64,000 bases of DNA from Corylus avellana (lineage: Eukaryota; Streptophyta; Magnoliopsida; Fagales; Betulaceae). Every line of letters begins with the position of its first letter. Positions within the stretch are counted from its first letter, which is position 1. Location of the stretch: NCBI RefSeq assembly GCF_901000735.1, contig NC_081550.1, positions 11,434,571-11,498,570 on the forward strand, given 5' to 3'. The notes beneath the pieces are model-generated. The model made no database searches. It was not told the DNA's origin and saw only the letters and a list, made by a program, of their open reading frames with translations. The translations under genes were made by a program, and so were the position numbers. Of this stretch, positions 1-9,989 are shown in pieces.

Positions 1-3000
1 GTTCCTGGAATTCTCTCTCTGTTCTTTTCTTATCCACTTGGGTCTTCATACGGTTTTGGGCTTGCTGCAGGTGTTCCTTCAGAATAGTAATGACAATGTT
101 GCGATCTTTGAGTTGAGTGTCTACTGCCATGTTTGCTGAGGTGCCAGGAACATAAGATAAAAGGGAGGGTGGAGGATACCCATAGACAGCCTCAAATGGG
201 GTCAATCCTGTAGAGGAATGGTGATTGGTATTGTACCACCATTCCGCCATAGGAAGCCATGTGTTCCATTCCTTAGGTTTGGCTCCTGCATAACACCTTA
301 GATATGTCTCTAAGCATTTATTTAGTGCTTCGGTTTGCCCATCAGACTGTGGGTGATAAGCAGAACTAAAAGCAAGGGATATACCCTGAAGATGAAAGAG
401 CTCTCTCCAAAAAGTACTAGTAAATGTAGGGTCTCGGTCAGAAACGATTGTCTTAGGCACGCCGTGTAGCTTGAAGATGTGAGTCAAAAAAATATGGGCT
501 ACCTTAGAAGCTGTATAAGGGTGAGAAAGAGATAGAAAATGGCCATATTTTGTAAACCTATCCACCACGACAAGGATTACATTACACCCATAAGAGGGCG
601 GCAACCCCTCTATGAAATCCATCGAGATATCCCACCAAGCTCTAGATGGAATGGGGAGTGGCTGTAGTAGCCCAGCTGGATGAATTGTCTCATGTTTGTT
701 GACTTGGCATACCTCACATTCCTTGACTACCTTCTTGATGTCCTTCCGCATACCCTTCCAATAAAAATCCGTCTTGGCTCTTTGAACAGTTTTGTGGTAA
801 CCAGAATGGCCAGTCGTGGGATTAGAGTGAATGTAGTCGAGGAGTTGTAGTTGGAATGGAGAACCTTTAACAATCCACAGCCTCCCCTTCCTCAAAATCA
901 GCCCTTGTTGTTAGGAGTAACCTTTAGGCGTAGAGTGGCCTTGTTGTAAGGCAATGAGTAAGGCCTTTGTCTCATGATCTTGTAAATAAGATTCCTTCAA
1001 TTCAGCAACCCAAGATGGAGTTGGAAAGGAGATGAGGGAAATGGATAATTCCCCCTCTTTGCTTGGCTCTTCAAACCTCCTTGATAAGGCATCAGCCACC
1101 AAGTTTTCTTTCCCCTTCTTATACTCTATCACAAAGTCATACCCTAAGAGTTTGGAAATCCACTTTTGTTGGGAAGGTGTACCTACTTTCTGCTCCAAGA
1201 GAAATTTGAGTGCTTGCTGGTCAGTCTTCACCTTGAAGGATTGTCCGAGTAAGTAAGGACGCCACTTTTGGACAGCCGAGATCAATGAAAGGAGCTCTTT
1301 TTCATATGTGGAGAGATACAAAGCCTGCCCTTTCAAAGCCTTACTAAAGAAAGCTATAGGATGCCCACCCTGCATCAAAACTGCCCCTAGGCCTGTACCA
1401 CATGCGTCGCACTCAATAGTGAAGGTTTGAGTGAAATCCGGGAGTTGCAATACCGGAGGACTTGTGACAGCCTCCTTGAGTTTGTTAAATGCTGCAGTAG
1501 CCGAGGGGGTCCAGGAAAAAGAGTTCTTCTTGAGGAGATCTGTGAGAGGGGCCGCTATCATCCCATAACCCCGAATGAATTTCCGGTAGTAGCCCGTCAA
1601 TCCCAAAAATCCTCGTAGGGACTTTATGGAATGAGGAAGTGGCCATTGTAGCATAGAGTCAAGCTTAGATGGGTCAGCCCGTACACCTTGGCTGGATATC
1701 AAATGACCCAAGTAGTCGATCTCCGAGACGCCGAACTTGCATTTAGAAGCCTTAGCAAACAGATGGTTAGTTTGTAAGATACCCAAAACTGTTTCCAAGT
1801 GTGTTAGGTGCTCTTCCAATGACTTACTATAGACCAATATGTCATCGAAGAAAACCAAGACAAATTTCCGTAGGAAAGGCTTGAATAGGTCATTCATTAA
1901 ACTTTGGAATGTTGAGGGTGCATTGGTGAGGCCGAAGGGCATGACAAGAAATTCATAGTGCCCTTCATGAGTCCGAAATGCTGTTTTAGGCACATCCTCC
2001 GGTCGGACTCGTATTTGGTGATACCTGGATCGCAAATCCAGCTTAGAAAAAATTTGAGCTCCAAAGAGCTCATCCAGCAGCTCATCGATGACGGGAATAG
2101 GATATTTATCCTTGATGGTGTCATGATTTAAAGCCCTGTAGTCGACACACATACGCCAACTTCCATCCGCCTTACGAACCAACAAGACCGGGGAGGAAAA
2201 AGGACTTTGGCTAGGTCGAATAACCCCTGTCTGCAAGAGTTCTTTCACAATCTTTTCAATTTTTGACTTCTGAAAGTAAGGGTACCTATAGGGTCTTACA
2301 CTAATAGGTTGTGTCCCCTTAAGTTGGATTTGATGGTCGTGACTTCTAGGTGGTGGTAACTCCTTAGGTTCCTCAAAAACCTTCTTAAACCCTTCCAATA
2401 ATTCCCTGATCTGAACAGGGCAATCTGGAATGTCAGAGCCCACTACTTGAGTCAAAAGTTGTAAGAAGAACCCCTTATTCTCAAAATTAGAGGACCTTAG
2501 AAATTGGTGGCCATCTTCCATAGTTAAACCCGTAGGGTGTAAACCCTTGAACAATGTGAGGTTAGGACCATGACCAAATTGCATTGTCATGCGAGAGAAA
2601 TCCCACAATATAGGTCCTAGGGTTCTTAACCATTCCACTCCCAACACAACGTCACAACCGCCCAATGGAATAAGGTAAAAATCTGTAGTAATGGAATGAC
2701 CTTGCACCCTGAGAGAAACAGATTTACACATACCCTCACTCAAGATTGTTGCCCCATTCGCTACCCTCACTTGTAGATTGTGTGGTAGAATTAAACCCAA
2801 AGAGACCTTGTTGAACACAGATGTATCGATAAAATTATGAGTGCTACCCGAATCGATTAAAATCACAACCCTCTGATTTTTAATGACCCCCACTACTCGC
2901 ATAGTATTAGGGTTCAATGAGCCAGATATAGCATTTAACGAAATTTCAGGTTCTAACATCTCATGAATAATAGGTTCTGACAAAGGTTCTACCTTATCAG

Positions 3001-4102
3001 AGGTATCATAGAAAATTTCCTCGGTCTTGTCATCAACAGATACTTCAGTTCCATGCAAAAGATAGAGTTTAGGGGCCTTACATTTGTGAGTGGGACTCCA
3101 CTTTTCTTCGCAGTTGTAACATAAGCCTTTCTCTCTTCGTTCGCGCATTTGAGCTGGTGAAATTTTCTGAACAGGTACCAGAGTTGAAGCTTTGGATGTA
3201 GATGAGTATTGAGACATCTGAGACCCCCCATGTTGGCTGGAAGAAGCTCTAGGCGGTCCCCATTGTTGCCGACTATAGGAAAAGGAAGAACCTTGAGGTT
3301 TAAAGGTTCTGCGGGAGCTGGACAGATACTCCTCTTGCAACTTAGCCAAGCCAAAGGCTGCTACTAGAGTGCGAGGTGCCAACATCCTCAAGGGAAGACA
3401 AACCTCATCTTTAAGACCACTGAGATAGCAACTCAGTTTATATGCATCGGAGAGTCCACGGAGGCGATTAGAGAGAGACTCAAACTGGGCTGTATATTCT
3501 GCCACCGTAGAGGTCTGTCGAAGCTTGACCATGGACTCCATGGGATCGTCATAGGTTGGACCAAATCGAGTGAGCAGAGCTTGAAGAAAAATATCCCAAG
3601 TAGGGAACTGACCTGTTTCATCTGAGTCCTGGAACCAAACCAGTGCCTCACCTTCCATGTGAAAGGAGGCGATTCGAATGCGCTGGTACAGAGGAGTCTG
3701 GTAGTAGTCAAAAAACTAGTTAACCTTATAAGACCAGCCTGCGGGATCTTCACCATTAAAGCGAGGAAAATCAAGAAGAATACCCCTGGTACGAATCTGT
3801 CTGTCTCTGAAATTTTCGTTATCGTCATCCTCCTGGAACCATCGCTCATCTCTTTCTTCCCTACGATCATTGTCATGGACACGCCTCTCTTGTCGCGCAT
3901 CTCTGCAGGGTGGTTCATGTCGTCTGTCTGGTGGGGGCTCAAGGGGTTGATTAGTCTGGTTTGTCAATACAGTACGAATCATCTCAGTGAGTTCATTAAG
4001 TTTCCCATCCACGGTGTCATTGACAACTTGCTGCTGAGTCCATTTATCTTGGCATTCCTTCACCAAATCTGATATTTGAGCTAAACGAGTGCCGTCAGCC
4101 AT
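1..4102 (-). pseudogene. Gypsy-A gag-pol polyprotein, two in-frame stops
   Basis: The ATG at 4102-4100 opens MADGTRLAQISDLVKE, and the same frame runs to position 1. Two codons break it: TAG at 3718-3716, between KVN and FFDYYQTP, and TAA at 913-911, between RNase H and integrase. The longest open stretch is 3658-911 (915 codons). In order it shows a retrotransposon gag domain (GEALVWFQD), a degenerate zinc knuckle (CYNCEEKWSPTHKC), an aspartic protease (IDSGSTHNFI, near 2850), RT with FFDDILVYS (near 1840), and RNase H (DACGTGLGAVLMQGG, near 1400). Integrase at 905-1 keeps its catalytic core residues (MDFIEGLPP, VSDRDPTF, GQTE) in frame. The first stop is probably CAG to TAG. Encoded activities would be replication, maturation and integration of the element. 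Readthrough cannot be excluded but simple decay is likelier. Confidence 0.9.
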
Positions 4103-4160
4103 GGAGAGAAAAAAAAAAAAAAAAATTGGTGGTATGGAAGCAAATGAAGGGAGGAACGGA

Positions 4161-4171
4161 CTCTGATACCA
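4161..4171 (-). promoter_or_regulatory. Primer-binding site of Gypsy-A (initiator tRNA-Met)
   Basis: Minus-strand TGGTATCAGAG matches the complement of the 3' end of plant initiator tRNA-Met, the usual primer for gypsy minus-strand DNA synthesis. It lies 2 bp inside the 5' LTR. An A-run follows between it and the gag ATG at 4102. Confidence 0.88.
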
Positions 4172-4173
4172 AA

Positions 4174-4645
4174 TGTAAGGGGGTGTTTACTGGCAGTGCA
4201 GAATTACAGGGGATATTGTGGCAAAATGAAGGAAGGTTGAAGATGATAATGGAGAAAAAACAGAGTGCAGTAATATTAAAGATAAGCTGCTTCGAGAGAG
4301 CTACTCTCCATAGACTCAGGTAATACAATATTCCCCCAAATCTCCTTCTACCCCTCTAGTCTAGCCCTTATATCCAGCATTCTGTTAGAAAGGATTCTAA
4401 CAGAATTTCACCTATTCACACAAGCTGACAAATGACAGCATGAGGGGATATTACAAACACAGCAGCGTGAATACAAACATAAATTCAAGGTAAAATGACA
4501 AGGTAAATAAAATAAAGCATTTAAATGATAAGGGATGCCAGCTGTGCAGAGCAATCTTCTAGAGTCTTCCCCTTCCTCTTCACACGTGTCTTGCCACTGA
4601 GTGACTCACCACCATGACCCAGCTCCACCAACAGCACCCATAACA
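4174..4645 (-). repeat. 5' LTR of Gypsy-A
   Basis: On the minus strand the repeat begins TGTTATGGGTGC and ends CCCCCTTACA, giving TG...CA ends and 472 bp. A TATA-like GGATATAAGGG (plus coordinates about 4365-4376) is in the correct orientation to drive gag-pol. The inner edge is 2 bp from the primer site. The outer edge interrupts the integrase reading frame of Gypsy-B. The matching 3' LTR is outside the window, so LTR divergence cannot be used to date it here. Confidence 0.85.
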
Positions 4646-7600
4646 TTTTGATAATAGTAGAAACATCCCTCTTGAGGTGAGGCCAATAAAAATGGTCACC
4701 CATGAGGGCGATAGTTTTATCACGCCCAAAATGTCTAGCTAGTCCCTCGGCATGGAGCTCCCGGATGACAAATTCTCGGACTGATGTGCGAGGGAGACAA
4801 AGCTGCACTCCTCTAAAAAGAAACCATCAATAATGGTGTACTGTCCATCACACTTAATGGGTGAGTCCAATGCTGCCTTATAACACGCCCCAAAGTCTGG
4901 ATCATTGGGGTATGACCCTTTCAAGGATTCAAATTGGGAGAGTAAAAAAAACTTTCGGCTTAAGGAGTTAGCCACGGTGTTTTTCATCCCCACTTTATGG
5001 CGAAGAACGAAAGTAAATTGTAGATAGTTCACCCATCGACCCTTCCGTGCATTGAGTTTCTTTCGGGAGTTCAAGTGTCATAAGGAGTCATGGTCCGTGA
5101 ATGGCAAAAATTCCTGATGTATGAGGTAATGGCGCTAGTGCTTGATAGTCTGCACAAGAGCGTAAAGCTCCAAATCATAAAAGAGTGACGTTTGCGTGCA
5201 TCATTCAACTTCTCACTAAAGTAAGCAATAGGGTGCCCTCCTTGACTCAAAACGCCTCCAATACCCATGTGTGAGGCATCGTAAAACACTTCAAAGGCTG
5301 CTTCGAAATTTGGGAGTCGTAAGATGGGTGCTTCTGTGAGTAATGTCTTGATAGTCTCGAAGGCCTATTGAGCCGTGTTGGTCCACATAAAAGATCCGTT
5401 CTTTGTACATTCTGTAATGGGGGCCATCACCGAGCTAAAACCACGTACAAATCTCCGGTAGAATGAGGCAAGCCCATGGAAACTATGAACTTCATGGACA
5501 TTGTGCGGGGTGGGCCATTCCTTAATTGCGCAGACCTTCTCCGGGTCAGCAGATACTCCCTTGGATGAGACAATGAAACCCAAGAAATTTACACTGTTCT
5601 GTGCAAAGGTGCACTTCTTGAGGTTAGCAAAAAAACTTTCAAAACGGAGAGTCTGATGTACCTGTCGTAGGTGGCCCACATGATCCTTTAAACTTCGACT
5701 GAAAATAAGGATATCATCGAAGTACACCACAACAAATTTATCAATAAACGATTTGAGCACCTGGTTCATGATCCGCATAAAAGTACTAGGGGCGTTGGTA
5801 AGCCTAAACAGCAGTACAAGCCACTCAAATTGCCCATCATGCGTTTTAAAGGCAGTTTTCCACTCATTGCCGGGGCGGATAGGTATTTGGTAATACACGC
5901 TATGGAGATCAATCTTGGAAAAAATCGTGGCACCATGTAGCACATCAAGCATGTCATCAAGCCGTGGGATAGGAAAACGATACTTCATGATGATTTTGTT
6001 GATTGCGTGGCTATCGACACACATACGCCAACTCCCATCTTTTTTTGGTGTTAGTAAGGCAGGTACAGCACAAGGGCTCATGTTCTCTCATACGAACCCA
6101 CGATCAAGCAGCTCTTGGACTTGTCGTTGGAGTTCTTGGTGCTCAGTTGGGCTTATCCAATTCGATGGGAGATTTGGTAGTGATGCTCATGAAAATAGGT
6201 CAATTGTGTGTTGTAGATTCCTCATGGGTGGGAGGTTACGTGGCAGCTCTTCTGGCATAACATCATGAAACTCCTTCAATAGGCCTTCAATTTCGGTGGG
6301 TATGGTGCAGTGGGTTGTGTTGGACGTATTCGGGCGTGCCACCAAGGCAATGAACAAACAACATTCCTTGCACGCTGCAGTGAACTTACGCAATGTAAGA
6401 ACACGTCCCTCAGTAGCTTGTACCCCTGCAGCTGATTGGTCAAACTCTTGCACTTTCATAGGTTTCAACACCAACTTCTTTCCTTCGTACATGAACGAGT
6501 ATGTATTACCATAACCATCGTATTGCACTCTTCGATCGAAAGGCCACGGCCTTCCTAAGAGGACATGACAGGCTCTCATGGGAATAATGTCACACCACAC
6601 GGTATCCTTGTAAGAATTGCCCAACAAAAAACTCACAAAACATCGTTGTTTCACCGGGATAGTAGTATCATCAACCTAACTTACTTTATATGACTTTAGA
6701 TGCTTCTCAATAGGTAACTTGAGCTTATGTACAACCTCTAGGGATACAACATTCATCCCGCTCCCATTATCGACAATCATGTTCAAGGCTCTCCCATTGT
6801 GGGCTACTCGAGTATGAAAGATGTTTGCTCTTAACCACTCGTCCCGTCTACATCTTCTATGCATTTACCAGTAAGAATTCGTCATATAACACAAAGAGGT
6901 AGGTTTGAGCACTCCAATGTTTCTTCATGTGCCTCTACGTCACCTGTGGGGATCAAATTCTGATGTTGTTCAGCCTCTTCCTCGGGGGAATTCTCCTCGC
7001 AATACAACGTTTGGCGCTGCTCATGGGTGGGACACATAAATGCATAAGGGCCATGACCGCCGCAGTTATAACATTCTCCACCTCTCCTTTCTCCTTTACC
7101 ATCTCCCGTGATACGGCCACGCCTGTCCCCCTTATCAACTGGAGCTCTCTCGAATGGCAGGGGATTCTTCGAGAATGCCCTATCTCCTGGTGGTGGTCCT
7201 CTACTCATGGTAGGAAAGCTTCCATTCGAGGTCCCGCTACCCCACCCCAATGGGGCTCGCCTTCCGCTCAAGATCTTGGCTTGTTGTTCCAATCATAGGG
7301 CCAGTTGATAAACTTCATCAAGGCTCGTCAATCGGGTAGTAATCAACTCTCAACTGATGTCGTCTTGTAGGCCCGCCTTGTAGCGTGTGATAAGCCTGCT
7401 GCTCTGTTTCGGTTAGACGACTGCAGATGCTTAACTCGTGGAAGCGGTGTGTATATTCATCCACCGTTGCGGCTCCTTGCTTGTGTGCAAGCAAGTCAGC
7501 AAAAACTGAGTCTTCATAGTCAAGGGGAAGGTACTTCTCCTATACTTGAGTTTCATCTCCTCCTAATCAGATATGGGCGGCCATGAAAGGCAGTGCAATT

Positions 7601-8058
7601 GCTCTTCAACAAGGTACCACCACATACGTGCTTGACCCTTGAGTTTCATCTTTACAAACTGTACCTTTCGATTTGGCGAAAGGCCAAACCAATGAAAATA
7701 GTCTTCTAAGGACATGAGCCAGTCCTGGAACGCGTGTAGACCTAGTTTGCCATGGAAGTCTGACACATCTACTCGTATTCGCTTCGTGATGTCCCCTCGG
7801 TAGTCATGGGCTGGTTGACGGCCCCTTTGGTGTGAGAATTCCCGTCGATGATAGGGCTTATAATCCCACATGCGTGTGCAGGGATTGTGCTTGGCCGTGA
7901 AGTGAGGCATGGAATTTAATGGTTGCTCTTCTTTCATTCGGAGAGATTCTGAACCCTCAATTGATTTCTTGGCCTCTTCATCATCATGTTGTCATGCTCA
8001 CCTGAACCTTCAGGCTTGGGGAATACGTGCTCCCCATACAGTCCACATGTTTAGCCAT
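4646..8058 (-). pseudogene. Gypsy-B gag-pol, multiply broken
   Basis: Likely gag ATG at 8058-8056 (MAKHVDCMGS). Pieces in order are gag around 7800-7570 (FQDWLMSLEDYFHWFGL), a zinc knuckle near 7080 (CYNCGGHGPYAFMC, with Tyr where His is expected), protease near 6770 (VDNGSGMNVVS), and RT 6081-5365 with YFDDILIFS. RNase H is split between 5289-5071 (YDASHMGIGGVLSQGG) and 5070-4800, followed by the integrase zinc-binding start (LHAEGLARHFGRDKTIAL). The conserved [11 protein letters not shown] of RT reads [11 protein letters not shown], with Gly replaced by Arg. Frameshifts separate most blocks, and the integrase frame is cut at 4646 by the LTR of Gypsy-A. The protein cannot be made intact. Confidence 0.88.
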
Positions 8059-8138
8059 GGTGCTGAAATTCTCAAGTAGATCGAATAGGGCGTCATCACG
8101 TTGCTGCTGGGTGTATTGGCTGTCGCCATACGTTCGGC

Positions 8139-8235
8139 CACTCGGAGTTTGCATCTTGGAAAATTAACTATTGGATGCCAGGAACCGCACTCCGAGTTTG
8201 CATCTTGGAAAATTATCCATTGGATGCAAGGAACC
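8139..8235. repeat. 49-bp tandem duplication in Gypsy-B leader/gag region
   Basis: Two adjacent copies share cactc(c)ggagtttgcatc and ggaacc, with starts at 8139 and 8188 and a few substitutions between them. They lie between the primer site and the likely gag start of Gypsy-B, so they lengthen its untranslated leader. Confidence 0.7.
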
Positions 8236-8266
8236 ATTGATTGCTTGGGGAAGTAATCGAACCTTT

Positions 8267-8602
8267 CTCTAATACCAAATTGACGCAGCGTATCACCAAT
8301 AACAATAGAAAGCAGAGGAAAACAAGCTGGAAAACAGAGACGTTCACCCTAGAGGGTGAGAAGTCGCATCTCAATAACAGCTGAAAATTTCTTATTCAAT
8401 CTTCTCCTCATTGAGGCAAGGCAACAAAGGTCTTTACATAAACAATTGCAAACCCTAATTCTAACTTGCAAGCCACGGGGCTCACGTGGGGCACAAGCCC
8501 ATTATTAAAACATAACTTAAAAAAACACACTATTAAATATAAAAGACCAACAAACAATACGTTGGTTTTATTTAAAACTCCCAAGATGTGTTGGTGCCAT
8601 CA
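8267..8602 (-). repeat. 5' LTR (8281-8602) and primer site (8267-8277) of Gypsy-B
   Basis: The minus-strand LTR begins TGATGGCACCAAC and ends GCTGCGTCA (322 bp, TG...CA). Four bases inside it lies TGGTATTAGAG, the initiator tRNA-Met primer site with one C-to-T change relative to TGGTATCAGAG. The outer edge at 8602 is inferred from the TG end only, because the other LTR is outside the window. Confidence 0.65.
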
Positions 8603-9447
8603 ACCTGCAAATGCAAATACTGTGAAATTCGGAATAAATGTAGAGAGGAATAGAAATGAATTGCAAAGAAGTGGAAAAATAAATAGAATCATTCCCCAAA
8701 CAAATATTTATGAATAAGCTTCTTCCATAATTAATTTCATAATGCAAGGCGTCACACTACAAACAAAAGACTAAAGTCGTACACACCAAACACCAATATA
8801 ATGCAAACAAAAGAGTTGTACAAGGTTGTAGGCAAAGTAGTAGAAACCAATAAAAGTACGACATCAACGAAATTCAAGTAGATAGCAGTCATTTTGTCTT
8901 GTTGGCACCAGAATTTCATGAAGGAGTGCATCTGACAAAGCCATTGTACGTACTCTTTTTTTTTTCTTGGTTTTTTGGTTTTTTTGTGTTTTTGTCTTTT
9001 TAATTCTTTATAAACATAGAAAAGCCATATTCCAGCTGCTGCATATTAGGGATGATCTTTGTCTTCTTCAGAATTCTGAACCTTGCTTGACAAAGCGTTT
9101 GTACTACTTTTTTTGTTTTTTGTTTGTTTGTTTGTTTGATTTTTTATTTATTTTATTTTTTTCAATTCTTTATACACAAAGAAGAACCACACTCCAACTA
9201 CTGCATATCAAGGATGATCTTTGTCTTCCGAGTTCTGATCCCTGCTGACAGAAAACAATATAACGAATACTAAAAAAGCATCAACGAGTAGAAGCATTGA
9301 TATCAAATTAAGTATCATCAAGAAAACCTTTTATAGAAGAATCACGGAAAACAAAGTTTAATTCCATCAATCTTCTTCTTCTAAATGCTGTAAGAAAAAA
9401 CCATAAATGATATATCCCATTGACACTGCTTTCTATTTGGAAAAGAA

Positions 9448-9487
<40 letters not shown>

Positions 9488-9741
9488 TTATTGAAGAATG
9501 TGGATGATGCAGATGGGCACAGTATTACGTAGAATGTGAGAAATTTCTTTGATCCACGAGGACTAGTTGTTAGTAGAAATGGGAATGTTCCTAATACTAA
9601 CATATTTTTATAACCAAATGTTTCTTACCGTGAGTGCAATCTTGAGTGTTGGAAGTAAAAAAATAAATAAATTTAAAACACAAAAAAAAAATTAAAATGC
9701 CTAAGTCGACCTAAGTATCGATCTTAGGTTTTTGAGTTAGA
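8603..9741. other. Noncoding stretch between Gypsy-B and the first gap
   Basis: No gene is recognised. The stretch holds T-rich tracts, an imperfect tandem duplication (8937-9250, listed separately), a pure (AT)n run at about 9456-9485, and A-rich sequence up to the gap. A minus-strand ATG near 8946 opens 26 codons (MALSDALLHEI...) that match nothing I know. Sequence just before the gap is not recognisably LTR, so the left end of Gypsy-C lies inside the gap. Confidence 0.6.
8937..9250. repeat. Imperfect ~155-bp tandem duplication
   Basis: Two consecutive blocks share a T-rich lead, aattctttata, ccaactactgcatat-like text, and gatgatctttgtctt followed by gttctga. The first block ends near 9095 and the second near 9250. 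T-tract lengths differ between copies, as expected from slippage. No coding sense is evident. Confidence 0.65.
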
Positions 9742-9841
9742 NNNNNNNNNNNNNNNNNNNNNNNNNNNNNNNNNNNNNNNNNNNNNNNNNNNNNNNNNNN
9801 NNNNNNNNNNNNNNNNNNNNNNNNNNNNNNNNNNNNNNNNN
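9742..9841. other. Assembly gap, 100 N
   Basis: Exactly 100 N, a conventional gap of unknown size. The sequence to its right is the tail of an LTR, so the gap hides most of the 5' LTR of Gypsy-C and its left target-site duplication. Confidence 0.98.
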
Positions 9842-9965
9842 CTCTAGATAGACTCTATAGTTTTGAGAAGAATTCTCAGATCCTTGATAGACTCAAAATC
9901 TAAGAATTGTTTATCCTTCTTCTTGTATTGTTTTACTCGCTTCCACTTAGTCAGGCTGCATCAAT

Positions 9966-9978
9966 TGGTATCAGAGCC
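9966..9978 (+). promoter_or_regulatory. Primer-binding site of Gypsy-C
   Basis: TGGTATCAGAGCC is a full 13-base match to the plant initiator tRNA-Met complement. It starts 3 bases after the 5' LTR end at 9963. Confidence 0.92.
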
Positions 9979-9989
9979 CAGTCACTTTC

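Larger units (their letters stand above)
1..4645 (-). mobile_element. Gypsy-A, Ty3/gypsy LTR retrotransposon (3' part beyond window)
   Basis: An LTR retrotransposon lies on the minus strand: 5' LTR (4645-4174), tRNA-primer site (4171-4161), then one gag-pol reading frame from 4102 to the window edge. Domain order is gag, zinc knuckle, protease, reverse transcriptase, RNase H, integrase, which defines Ty3/gypsy. The integrase-proximal end and 3' LTR lie before position 1. Its 5' LTR abuts sequence encoding the integrase zinc-binding domain of Gypsy-B, so A is inserted into B. The expected target duplication would be the 5 bases after the LTR (4646-4650, ttttg), but its partner is outside the window. 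The frame has only two nonsense codons, so this is one of the youngest insertions here. Confidence 0.93.
4646..8602 (-). mobile_element. Gypsy-B, decayed Ty3/gypsy element interrupted by Gypsy-A
   Basis: A second minus-strand gypsy element reads 5' LTR (8602-8281), primer site (8277-8267), gag, zinc knuckle, protease, RT, RNase H and the start of integrase. It stops abruptly at 4646, where Gypsy-A is inserted. The remainder of integrase and the 3' LTR must lie before position 1, beyond A. It carries many frameshifts and stops and is clearly older than A. Its RT wording ([19 protein letters not shown]) resembles that of Gypsy-C rather than Gypsy-A, so B and C belong to related families. Confidence 0.88.

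Noticed and set aside
4161..4171. tRNA gene at the TGGTATCAGAG matches
   Set aside because: Only 11-13 bases match the tRNA 3' end and each is beside an LTR, so they are primer-binding sites. The same holds at 8267, 9966, 25381 and 36492.
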